Below are positions 24,989 through 33,166 of a stretch of 64,000 nucleotides of DNA, piece after piece. The stretch lies in contig NZ_LIFX01000005.1 of NCBI RefSeq assembly GCF_001297775.1, forward strand, positions 124,001-188,000. The letters are read 5' to 3'. Every line of letters starts with the position of its first letter. Positions within the stretch are counted from its first letter, which is position 1. The DNA is from Trabulsiella odontotermitis (GTDB lineage: Bacteria; Pseudomonadota; Gammaproteobacteria; Enterobacterales; Enterobacteriaceae). The translations under genes were made by a program, and so were the position numbers. Under the pieces are notes generated by a model, which worked only from the letters and a program-made list of their open reading frames with translations, had not been told where the DNA came from and made no database searches.

Positions 24989-26644
24989 TTATATCTCTTG
25001 AACATCAATCTGTTCTAATTGTAAATAATCGAAGTTAACGAGAGATTGCTCAATTTTTTCAATTTCCCATTGCAATTTGTTTTTCTCATTATCATCAATG
25101 TTTACGTCTTGAATTTTATATGCATTCTCATTTAGCCGCTTTTCGAGTGCAAATTTACGTGCTTCTGAAATGTCATTAAAAGCTGTTTTATCTAAAGCAG
25201 CTTCAAGTTCTTTATAGAGTGTGGAGCGACGAAGAAGATGCTTGTGTTTATCGGCAATAGTTAGCAACTCACGAACTTGCTCATATTTAAGCCCATCGGT
25301 ATCATCAAATTCCGCACACTTTTCTTTTAATTTCTGCATTACGCTGCGGTTCAGCAATGGATGATTTTTGGCCTTATCTCCAGGATAAGGTTTGTTCATG
25401 ACTGACTGGTAAATCGAAGGGACGCTATCCTCAACTTCATTTTTGCTTTCCACCCATAATTCTCGGATAGCTTCTAAATCCTCAAGAGTAAGGAGTTCCA
25501 AATCTTTCACTTCTTCAGGTCCAAGGGCCTGTACTTGCAATTGGGCTTCTAGTACTTTTCGCAACATATGTTCACGGAAAGCTTGCCGGTATGGTCCGCG
25601 AACCAAGTCTGCACCATATTCATTGATGTGGACTGTTAAGCTTCCGTTCATGCGCCTAAAGTCACGGCGATCTTTGTCAGCCTGAATCTTTTTAGCTTTC
25701 TTTTCCCTGTTTGAATCATTTATGTCGATCTCATTACGTAAGGCAAGAAGCGGATACATCCATTCTTTTTCGCTATCGTTCTGGATCATTGCTGACATTG
25801 ATTTATCTTCTCCAACCATTGTGCAGACATAACACCCGAAACGGCTGTCGCCACAACTTGGAGTTGATTTGTCTACTACTAAAGGGCATTCTCCATCCTC
25901 TGTAGCCCCTTGATACATAGTTAAAAGTTCTTGGTTTTTAAAACCCCAAGGATTTTTAACTTGCATCAAAAATTGCCATACATCGTCATTGCTCCAGTCT
26001 GCAATAGGTGTATATACCCAGACCCTATCCAGTTCTTTGTTTACAGATAAGCCTGCTGCGCGCCGGGTGTTATCGGCTCGGTTCTCATAAACTTCCATTG
26101 TAGTTGCTCGAGCATTGCTTTCTGCTTTACGGGTACCCAGTACCAGAATTGCCTCACCGTTATTTTGGACGACACTTTTTATAAAGTTGTTTGATGGGCT
26201 GATTTTTAAGCGATCCGTACACCATCTGAACTTGTAACGCGGCGCTGGATAGCCTCTACCGATTAAGTTCACCCAAAATCTGTCGTTAACAGCTGGAGTC
26301 AGGCGATGCGGTACCAACGGAATTTTTTGTTCTCTTACGGCCATTTCCATTTGCTTGAGGGAGCGGGTGACCCATAGAGCAACGATAGGGTTTTCGACCA
26401 ATGTATCTGTACTGATGACATGAACTTGCTTGTGAGCTCGTTTCTCAACAGTGAGCTCAGAAAGTGCTTGCCAGATCAGCTGGAGAATTGCAGTGGAGTC
26501 CTTTCCCCCGCTATAGCCGATAACCCAAGGTATGTCATCGCTCAAGTAAAGATCTTTCGTTTGCTGTACAAGTTTGGCAATCGTCTCTTTAAATCCAAGA
26601 TCGTCAAAGGCTGAGCGAGCTGGTTGGTGATTTTGTACTGTCAT
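24989..26644 (-). CDS. dndC: DNA phosphorothioation sulfurtransferase DndC
   Basis: A 551-residue PAPS-reductase-like protein with the PP-loop motif GYSGGKDST near residues 43-51, and cysteines C-CGDSRFGCYVC near residues 250-275 that hold an iron-sulfur cluster in DndC. It activates and transfers sulfur from DndA to the DNA backbone. It is the first gene of the minus-strand dndCDE operon and is divergent from dndA across 427 bases. Confidence 0.94.
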   Translation of the reverse strand: MTVQNHQPARSAFDDLGFKETIAKLVQQTKDLYLSDDIPWVIGYSGGKDSTAILQLIWQALSELTVEKRAHKQVHVISTDTLVENPIVALWVTRSLKQMEMAVREQKIPLVPHRLTPAVNDRFWVNLIGRGYPAPRYKFRWCTDRLKISPSNNFIKSVVQNNGEAILVLGTRKAESNARATTMEVYENRADNTRRAAGLSVNKELDRVWVYTPIADWSNDDVWQFLMQVKNPWGFKNQELLTMYQGATEDGECPLVVDKSTPSCGDSRFGCYVCTMVGEDKSMSAMIQNDSEKEWMYPLLALRNEIDINDSNREKKAKKIQADKDRRDFRRMNGSLTVHINEYGADLVRGPYRQAFREHMLRKVLEAQLQVQALGPEEVKDLELLTLEDLEAIRELWVESKNEVEDSVPSIYQSVMNKPYPGDKAKNHPLLNRSVMQKLKEKCAEFDDTDGLKYEQVRELLTIADKHKHLLRRSTLYKELEAALDKTAFNDISEARKFALEKRLNENAYKIQDVNIDDNEKNKLQWEIEKIEQSLVNFDYLQLEQIDVQEI

Positions 26645-27071
26645 TTTCTACCTTTGGTTAGTTGAGAGCTTGAACGCGCTACTTGTGCGACAACTGCAAC
26701 ATTCACAATTGACGTATCACTAGGAAACGACAAGAGCAAACCTCTAACTTTACAACCTATGAGGGGATTTGTCTCTTGCTTGCGGCACCAGGAGGGATCA
26801 TTTGATTGATCACAGAGAAATGTTCACAGTTATGGTTTTTTATCCACTTTTCTCTACATTTCATAGGGACAATACGAATGGTTAACGTTTCTTTCATCTC
26901 AGTTATCTTAAGCGTCTGGTGGGTGGCGTCAATAGCTAGACCCTTAAAAAATACTATATACTTATACAGCTCTTTGATTTGGCTTTTGATGTTTCGCTTC
27001 TTGATGTCCCTATACGGGTATGTCAGCATACAAGTTACAAAAACCTGTACTCGTATGTGAGTGGAACGTCG
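26645..27071. promoter_or_regulatory. Divergent dndC/dndA promoter region
   Basis: No credible gene, though weak frames cross it on both strands. A short palindrome, GATCA-TTTGAT-TGATC (26796-26811), lies in the middle and may be an operator. In dnd systems DndB represses from such a region; whether the DGQHR protein does so here is unknown. Confidence 0.45.
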
Positions 27072-28196
27072 ATGAGCATCTACCTTGATTGCAATGCAAC
27101 AACCCCAGTCTCCCCGACTGTCGCAGAGTTAGTGACATACTACTTGCGAGAAGAATTTGGGAATGCAGGTAGCCGTACTCATGAGTTTGGTTTGAGTGCT
27201 AAGCATGCTGTAGAAAAGGCACGGGGACAAGTGGCCTCACTGGCGGATGCAGATAAAAGTGAAGTTTTTTTCACTAGTGGAGCAACGGAAAGTAATAATA
27301 TTGCAATCTTAGGGTTGAGTGCTGAGGCAATAAAAAGTGGGAAAAGACATATCATAACGACTCCCATTGAGCACAAAGCTGTCCTTGAGCCGATTGGGTA
27401 TCTTGCTAAAAATGGATTTGATGTCACTTACTTAAACGTAGACCAAAGCGGTATTGTGAATCCGACCGATCTTAAAAAGTCATTGCGTGAAGATACACTT
27501 TTGGTATCTATTATGCATATAAATAATGAAACAGGCTCAATACAACCCATTAGCGAAATTTGTAAAATCCTTGAAGATCATGGTGCCTATTTTCATATTG
27601 ATGCCGCTCAAGGATACGGAAAATATCCTGAAGAATTAACTAATAGTCGAATTGATATGTTGAGCATTAGCGGCCATAAATTATATGCACCTAAAGGTAT
27701 TGGTGCTCTTATAGTCAGGAGAAGAGGTTTTTCGAAAATTCCTCTCGAGCCATTGATGTTTGGTGGAGGGCAAGAGAAGGGATTACGTCCAGGGACTCTG
27801 CCTGTGGCATTAATTGCAGGATTAGGGTTGGCATGTTCCGAAGCCCAGGAACATTATTTGGAATGGCGCAATAAATGTCAGAAAATAAAAACGTCGTTGC
27901 TTGATATACTTTTGCCACTAGGCGCAAAAGTGAATGGTGAGAATAGTGCTAGCCATGTCTTAAATATTTCAATACCTCATGTAAACTCAGAAGCGGCGAT
28001 GGTAGCCCTGAAAGGTATTGTTGCAGTATCAAACGGTTCGGCTTGTACTTCACAAAATTATACGGCAAGCCATGTTCTTGAGGCAATGGGATATGACGAA
28101 GAACGAATTGATGGAGCTATCCGTATTTCATGGTGTTATATGACGGAAGAACTTCCGTTAAAGGATATTCAAGAGAAAATTCAGAGGTTATTGTGA
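27072..28196 (+). CDS. dndA: Cysteine desulfurase DndA
   Basis: A 374-residue PLP-dependent IscS/NifS-type desulfurase. The start is the ATG at 27072 (MSIYLDCNATTPVSP); an in-frame upstream extension to 26979 lacks homology-like character. Motifs: SGATESNN near 70, HIDAAQGYGK, PLP lysine in SISGHKLYAPKG near 200, RPGTLPVALIAGLG, and catalytic Cys in NGSACTSQ near 325. It mobilises sulfur from cysteine for DndC. Here it is divergent from dndCDE and coupled to a nuclease gene. Confidence 0.92.
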   Translation: MSIYLDCNATTPVSPTVAELVTYYLREEFGNAGSRTHEFGLSAKHAVEKARGQVASLADADKSEVFFTSGATESNNIAILGLSAEAIKSGKRHIITTPIEHKAVLEPIGYLAKNGFDVTYLNVDQSGIVNPTDLKKSLREDTLLVSIMHINNETGSIQPISEICKILEDHGAYFHIDAAQGYGKYPEELTNSRIDMLSISGHKLYAPKGIGALIVRRRGFSKIPLEPLMFGGGQEKGLRPGTLPVALIAGLGLACSEAQEHYLEWRNKCQKIKTSLLDILLPLGAKVNGENSASHVLNISIPHVNSEAAMVALKGIVAVSNGSACTSQNYTASHVLEAMGYDEERIDGAIRISWCYMTEELPLKDIQEKIQRLL

Positions 28197-29002
28197 CAGC
28201 AAAGACTATTGTTGATGCAGCTATTAATGCTTTGAATATATTGGAGCGTGCAGCTTATGTTACTGAAATATATGAGGAAATAATTTCTTATAATTTATAT
28301 GCATTTGGTGCTAAAGATCCAAAATCAGTTTTAAGAATTACACTTGATCGCCATTGCATAAATAAAAATCTTGGCATTATGCATCAAAGTAGGCATTTTG
28401 TGAAATTGAGTGATGGGCGATATGGACTAATCTCTCAAAACGTACATTTTAGCGATAATAATTTAAGTTATTTTCTTAATAAGGCTGAGCCTGTTGACAC
28501 ATCTGCATTAAAAATACATGAATTAGCCTCATTGCAACGAGAAAGAGTACGGAAAGAAATTATTGAAGGTCTTAGAGAATTATCAGCAGAGCAATTCGAA
28601 GATTTTTGTCGTATTTTTCTGACAAAATATGGTTTCCTTAAAATGAACCTTACTCGGCGTGGTCGGGATGGAGGGATTGATGTCACTGGCCTCTTAAAAG
28701 CAGGTTTGGCAAGCATGCGCGTTGCTGTCCAATGCAAGAAATATTCTGCTGAAAATAAAGTAGGCAGAAGTGCTATTTCTGCTTTTCGTGGAGATATTAC
28801 TGGGGAGTATGAGCAAGGTATTTTTATTACAACCAGCAGTTATACAAAAGACGCTGAAAATATTTCATTTAAGCCATCATGCGTCCCTATCGTGCTTATC
28901 GATGGTGAGCAACTTGCAGACTTCATGATCGATAAGCGTATTGGGGTTCAGACTAAGTTAATTGAACTCTATGATTTTGAAAGAGATCTTTTATGGGAGT
29001 AA
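28193..29002 (+). CDS. Winged-helix (HARE-HTH-like) plus Mrr-type restriction endonuclease
   Basis: The start is taken as GTG 28193, overlapping the dndA stop by four bases with AGAGG five bases upstream, giving 269 residues. The N-terminal ~80 residues (AINALNILERAAYVTEIYEE ... LSDGRYGLIS) look like a HARE-HTH winged helix, a domain found with modified-DNA enzymes. The C-terminal half has an Mrr-type core: FEDFCRIFL, GRDGGIDVTG (Asp) and VAVQCKKY (QxK). I infer a nuclease acting with the phosphorothioation system, either restricting unmodified DNA or reading modified DNA. Confidence 0.85.
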   Translation: MTAKTIVDAAINALNILERAAYVTEIYEEIISYNLYAFGAKDPKSVLRITLDRHCINKNLGIMHQSRHFVKLSDGRYGLISQNVHFSDNNLSYFLNKAEPVDTSALKIHELASLQRERVRKEIIEGLRELSAEQFEDFCRIFLTKYGFLKMNLTRRGRDGGIDVTGLLKAGLASMRVAVQCKKYSAENKVGRSAISAFRGDITGEYEQGIFITTSSYTKDAENISFKPSCVPIVLIDGEQLADFMIDKRIGVQTKLIELYDFERDLLWE

Positions 29003-29030
29003 AACGATTACATAGTTTGCGTGAACATAA

Positions 29031-29282
29031 TTAAGCTTTTTCGTTGAACCAACCCGCCACCACCTCAGCCAAATCATCCTCAACCGTATAAAAGTAACAA
29101 GCCGGGATATTCAGAACGGCCGCCAGCTTACACGCCAACGCAAAATCAGGTGTGTGGATCCCTCGTTCATACTGGTTCATCCGGGCGCTTGCGGTGGCTT
29201 CATCAATGCCCGCGAGAATGCCTAATTTTTGCTGGGACAGGCCAGCTCTCAGGCGCGCTTCTTTTAAACGGTGTGGCAGCAT
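29031..29282 (-). CDS. XRE-family regulator
   Basis: An 83-residue protein that is almost entirely one helix-turn-helix domain (RLKEARLRAGLSQQKLGILA, then YERGIHTPDFALACKLA). It is divergent from a Ner-like regulator 126 bases away, and the two probably share a control region. Base composition returns to host-like here, so it may mark the right edge of the dnd island. Confidence 0.88.
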   Translation of the reverse strand: MLPHRLKEARLRAGLSQQKLGILAGIDEATASARMNQYERGIHTPDFALACKLAAVLNIPACYFYTVEDDLAEVVAGWFNEKA

Positions 29283-29408
29283 GATGATCCCGGTTGTCTG
29301 GAAACAGAATCATGATTTTGGTATTTAGCAGTTGAAAATGTACTAAGCATTCCTTAGTATTTGCGGTGAAAATCTGAACTGCCAGGTTGATTCAAAGAGG
29401 TTACGTAT

Positions 29409-29669
29409 ATGGAAAGAAAAGATATGCATCCGGCTGATATTATTGCTCTATTACATAAGCGTAAATCATCATTAGCCGCACTATCCCGCCAGTCGGGATT
29501 GGGCTCTTCCACGCTTGCCAACGCGCTTAGCAAGCCATGGCCTAAAGGCGAATATCTCATTGCAGAAGCGCTGGATCTTGAGCCAAGCATTATCTGGCCG
29601 AGCCGCTATTTTGATGAAAAGGGTAACTTGATTGATCGCCGGAAACTAATGCGTTCTGTGAACAAATGA
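29409..29669 (+). CDS. Ner/SfsB-like DNA-binding regulator
   Basis: An 86-residue protein like phage Mu Ner and the enteric Nlp/SfsB proteins: DIIALLHKRKSSLAALSRQS, then GSSTLANALSKPWPKGEYLI and EPSIIWPSRYF. The ribosome site AGAGG is eight bases before the ATG. It is likely a small transcription regulator; targets unknown. Confidence 0.85.
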   Translation: MERKDMHPADIIALLHKRKSSLAALSRQSGLGSSTLANALSKPWPKGEYLIAEALDLEPSIIWPSRYFDEKGNLIDRRKLMRSVNK

Positions 29670-29700
29670 TCGGGTTGCTGGGGCATAGCTATACCGTTTT

Positions 29701-29916
29701 CTATGCCTCCGACCTGACTCCCTTCCACACACAAATACTCCCAACAAACTCCCAAACCCTTTCCCTCGCTCTCCTCACCATCCCCTTATCAAACACCGGT
29801 TCGTGGCGGGCGATGAACCCACGCCCTTGCCATTCCTCGCGCACATGCCGGATGTGCGCGTTTATGCCGTAGATTTCATGCAGAATGACGACAGCCTGGC
29901 GACTGGCGGCGGCCAC
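29701..29916 (-). pseudogene. Dienelactone hydrolase fragment
   Basis: The frame begins AVVILHEIYGINAHIRHVREEWQGRGF, which reads like the N-terminal strand and oxyanion region of dienelactone hydrolases. After about 32 residues the homology stops and the remaining 39 residues look random; the catalytic Cys, Asp and His are absent. It directly follows the zinc-ribbon gene. The rest of the gene seems to have been deleted or replaced. Confidence 0.55.
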
Positions 29917-29923
29917 GGTGGGT

Positions 29924-30175
29924 TTAGTCGTCCGCTTTATGCGCCCAGGCGGGCATTGCGGTCAGGTAGCGCTTCGCGCGCTTACGGGCTTCCTCCGGGC
30001 CGACATGCTGCCAGCTGTCGAGAAACTCCGCCGTACCGGCAAGGGCTTCTTCCCAGGGTTTCAGGTTCCCTTCTTTGTCGCTGCAATAGTAGCAATATTT
30101 ATCGCTGGCGCTCGGCTGGTCCATCACGGACATCGGTACGCCGCAAGCCTCACAGAACTTATCGAATGTTGGCAT
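29924..30175 (-). CDS. Small zinc-ribbon protein
   Basis: An 83-residue protein with CEACG near the N-terminus and CYYCSDKEG near residue 28, forming a four-cysteine zinc ribbon, followed by a helical region. Such proteins occur in enteric genomes without a known function. It lies upstream of the broken hydrolase on the same strand. Confidence 0.8.
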   Translation of the reverse strand: MPTFDKFCEACGVPMSVMDQPSASDKYCYYCSDKEGNLKPWEEALAGTAEFLDSWQHVGPEEARKRAKRYLTAMPAWAHKADD

Positions 30176-30470
30176 GGTACTCTCCTTGTGTGGTGTTTGT
30201 GGTTAATAAATATACTTATTTTCCCGCCCCTGGAATGCCATGTCAGATCAAACAAACTTGATGGTAATGCCACAATCATTGACTAAACGTATATATATTT
30301 GGCTTTGGGATTGCTACGCTCGGCATCCACTCATCAAAACAAGGGACTGTTGTGCTGGAAATCTTTTCTTAACCCGCTGAAAAGTATCTCACCGATATTT
30401 TTCGCATAACAAACGCGAAGGTTCGTTTTTTAACGGATCCAGTTTTGTATGGGTTAAAGAAAGGTACAGT

Positions 30471-31070
30471 ATGCAAGTCACATGGATTGTCAGCCCTGTC
30501 GGCTATCAACGGGTTGCCAGACGCTGCCCGGCGTGCAACGTCAAACGCGAGTTTCTCCCGGCCGGAGCGTTCCGGATGAATTCACAGAAAAAGCGGCTCG
30601 ATGTCTGGAGCATTTATAAGTGTACGCACTGCGATTACACCTGGAATATCAGCCTGTTCTCCCGCCTGCCGGTGGGCCGCATTAGCCACACACTCTATCG
30701 CAGGATCATGGCGAATGATGAAGCTACGCTTGTGCATTTTTCGCATGATGACCAGATCCTGAAACGCAATAATGCCGTACTGTCGGGGATGCCTGAATTT
30801 CACGTTCGCGAGCAGTGGTCTGCGGGGCATCTTTGCAATAAACGGTTAAAGGTGCACATCCGGCTGCGTTGTTCGTTTCAGGTCAGCCTGTTGTCGGTGA
30901 TGAAAAAACAACTTTTTCTCAGCGCCAGCGAAATAAAAAGACGGATTATGACGGGTGAAATTGCCGGTGTTACTCTGAAGGAACTTAAATCGACAAAACG
31001 GAAAACAGCCGGAATTGTGATATGGGTGTCTGCCAGCGTGTTTTATTCCGGCAGAAAAATCATTATCTGA
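30471..31070 (+). CDS. DUF1062-family protein
   Basis: A 199-residue protein with a zinc-ribbon pair, RRCPACNVKREF (about residue 17) and YKCTHCDYTWN (about 49), followed by a mixed domain and a basic C-terminus (LKSTKRKTAG). This is the DUF1062 pattern; function unknown. A hairpin follows at 31097-31124. Confidence 0.8.
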   Translation: MQVTWIVSPVGYQRVARRCPACNVKREFLPAGAFRMNSQKKRLDVWSIYKCTHCDYTWNISLFSRLPVGRISHTLYRRIMANDEATLVHFSHDDQILKRNNAVLSGMPEFHVREQWSAGHLCNKRLKVHIRLRCSFQVSLLSVMKKQLFLSASEIKRRIMTGEIAGVTLKELKSTKRKTAGIVIWVSASVFYSGRKIII

Positions 31071-31376
31071 ATCGTGGAAAATGAGAAAAACTGAAAAACG
31101 ATGCCGCCAGTATGGGGCATCGTTACAATTTCAGATCAGATCGCACAGTGGGTAATCGGCAATCAGCTGACCGGAAAAAGACTAAAAATCACATTTCACT
31201 TTTTATTAACAAAAATGTTTAAATAACGCTTTAGGTGTAGATAAGAGAAAAATACGTCGCCGAAAAATGTAAAATAATATTACTGCATGAATATTCTATT
31301 AAGAACTTTCTATAATATTTGCGAGATCTTCCTTTCTCATTTCAGGTGTTTTAAGTTTATCTGGTTGATTTATTTA
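31071..31376. other. Intergenic region with a terminator-like hairpin
   Basis: AACGATGCC and GGCATCGTT pair at 31097-31105 and 31116-31124, a likely terminator for the DUF1062 gene, with A-rich DNA on the upstream side. The remainder is AT-rich with no gene. Confidence 0.5.
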
Positions 31377-31742
31377 TCATTGTTGCAACCGATAATGCTC
31401 CTTGTTAGAATGATCGTTAATTTCTCCGGTATCTTTTGATAAAAACCATTGATGGTGCTTTTGCATCTTATCCCGGATGACCTGGCCATATTTTTCCAGC
31501 GGCAGTAACAAATGCCTGACTTTATAAATTGAAATACCGCACTGGTCGGCCAACTCCCTCGTGGACAGACCTTCAGTGCTATGTTTATTTAACAGATCGA
31601 GAATAAATACTTGTTCCGGAACCCTGACCGTAGCGAAGCCACTTATTCCCGTTTCCGTCGTCAACAGTTGCAGATTGTCGAGAGGAGCGTTGTAGTCCTG
31701 ATGTAACGCACCTGAGTTGTAAGAACACAGCGAGAGTTTCAT
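31377..31742 (-). CDS. PapI/FaeA-like winged-helix regulator
   Basis: A 121-residue protein whose middle (FILDLLNKHSTEGLSTRELA followed by CGISIYKVRHLLLPLEKYG) fits the short winged helix of fimbrial regulators PapI and FaeA. The N-terminal 40 residues and polar tail are extra. It could control the fimbrial operon 15 kb away or the adjacent regulators. No GATC-type phase-variation boxes were identified. Confidence 0.65.
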   Translation of the reverse strand: MKLSLCSYNSGALHQDYNAPLDNLQLLTTETGISGFATVRVPEQVFILDLLNKHSTEGLSTRELADQCGISIYKVRHLLLPLEKYGQVIRDKMQKHHQWFLSKDTGEINDHSNKEHYRLQQ

Positions 31743-31912
31743 TTTGCAGACTCCACGGTTTTAAAGGAGTTTACAGTATGCCGCCTCGCTCGCCAGGCTA
31801 GCAACGTTAGCTGGAGATTGACGCACATATAGAGTTTTTATCTGCTTTTTATCTTGTTTTTTGATAAAAGCTCTATCTGTCGGTAGGAAACGCGGTTTGG
31901 TAAGGAGGTGAC

Positions 31913-32656
31913 ATGAGGTTTGATATAGAAGGATTTATTACTTTTGACACCGAGGATGCCTCACTCGTTAACGTGTTGACCGGGGACTGCATTGAATTAT
32001 CCCAGACGTCAACCCGCCTGCTGGCGGAATTGCTTGAACATCAGGGCGATCTCTTATCGCGAAACGAAATCTTCCAGTCTGTTTTTGATAAATATGGCGC
32101 ACGTGCGTCAAACAGCAACCTGAATCAATATATTTCTACGCTGCGCAGGAACCTGTGTGATCTGGGCGTGAAAAAAGAAATCATCGTCACCGTACCGCGC
32201 ATCGGCTTTAAAATATCTGAAGATGCGATTATCAATAACGATCGTGAGTACAAAACGCCTTGCCTTGATGAGAAAATGCCTGACGCTCCGGCTCCGCTGG
32301 TATATCAAAAGCGGCGATACTGGCCCCTGTTTACTAAACTTCTCATTGTCGCGGCCAGTATTATAATCATGTTCGGTATTTACGTTGGCATCAGTAACGT
32401 TAATGATGAAACGCAAGAAATCGCGCACGGAAAATGCCAGTTCTTTTTATCCCCTGCGCTTTCTATGAAGGAAGTTGAGGAGAGTTTTCATTTAGCATCG
32501 CAGCCATTAGATTGTTCTTCCATTAAAGATATTTATGTTTATCGTCAGCAGATAAAAAGCAGTTTGGGGAATTATATGCAGTTGTTGATAGTTGAGTGTA
32601 AGAGGAGTAAAAGCATCTGCGTCAGTTTTTACATCAGAGAGCAGGGCAATGGTTAA
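31913..32656 (+). CDS. CadC/ToxR-like membrane regulator (MarT-like)
   Basis: A 247-residue protein. Residues 1-105 form an OmpR-type winged helix (LLEHQGDLLSRNEIFQSVFD, NLNQYISTLRRNL, VPRIGFKI). A transmembrane segment follows near residues 143-163 (LLIVAASIIIMFGIYVGI), then a short periplasmic domain. The next gene, overlapping by eight bases, encodes a FidL-like protein, the pairing known from Salmonella marT-fidL. It probably senses an envelope signal and activates nearby genes, perhaps the fimbriae or the peptide cluster. Confidence 0.85.
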   Translation: MRFDIEGFITFDTEDASLVNVLTGDCIELSQTSTRLLAELLEHQGDLLSRNEIFQSVFDKYGARASNSNLNQYISTLRRNLCDLGVKKEIIVTVPRIGFKISEDAIINNDREYKTPCLDEKMPDAPAPLVYQKRRYWPLFTKLLIVAASIIIMFGIYVGISNVNDETQEIAHGKCQFFLSPALSMKEVEESFHLASQPLDCSSIKDIYVYRQQIKSSLGNYMQLLIVECKRSKSICVSFYIREQGNG

Positions 32657-33116
32657 ACGAATCATAACGGTTATCGTTTCCGTGATCATCATGCTAATCG
32701 TTTCAAACGAAATCTACGCCCGGCATTCTTCTTTTTCATGTGTATCGCAATTTTCTATTGTGCGGAACATCAATACAGTTAATACTCGTGCGGAAGGTTT
32801 TGCTTTTTTTGATATCAGTGACGGGCATTTGCTGGTCAATATCGATGGGTTACTCACGAAAAATAATGAAAAGTATATTATCTCGCGAACGGTTAAATTG
32901 AAATATAAAAGTTATAATACTAACGCGAATTTATATACAATATTGCATATCAAAATTACTCGTGATGATTCTGATAATGTGAATGATAAGATTGCTAACG
33001 ACTTATTTTTTGGTGAAGGAGGGGAAGGGAAACTCGTTTTTATTAAAAAAGTAAGTGATGACATGTTCTTATTTGGTAACCACACATTCCCGCAGTATGG
33101 TTGCAAACGACGTTAA
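32649..33116 (+). CDS. FidL-like membrane/periplasmic protein
   Basis: A 155-residue protein starting at ATG 32649, overlapping the regulator's last codons. It has an N-terminal membrane helix or signal (ITVIVSVIIMLIVSNEIYA) and an exported domain with two cysteines (SCVSQF and YGCKRR). FidL-like proteins accompany MarT-type regulators and are thought to modulate them; direct evidence is thin. Confidence 0.7.
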   Translation: MVKRIITVIVSVIIMLIVSNEIYARHSSFSCVSQFSIVRNINTVNTRAEGFAFFDISDGHLLVNIDGLLTKNNEKYIISRTVKLKYKSYNTNANLYTILHIKITRDDSDNVNDKIANDLFFGEGGEGKLVFIKKVSDDMFLFGNHTFPQYGCKRR

Positions 33117-33166
33117 TCAGTGTGGTTTTGCTTAAGTGGAGTATAAAATAAGTTAAATTCTCAATT

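Noticed and set aside
26757..27060. Overlapping open frames of 84-90 codons in the dndC/dndA gap
   Set aside because: They run on both strands through a divergent promoter region without ribosome sites or recognisable domains.
19365..31376. A third copy of the leuX attachment repeat to bound the dnd island
   Set aside because: No further copy of the 34-base repeat was found by eye, so the dnd block cannot be called a second tandem insertion at leuX from this sequence.
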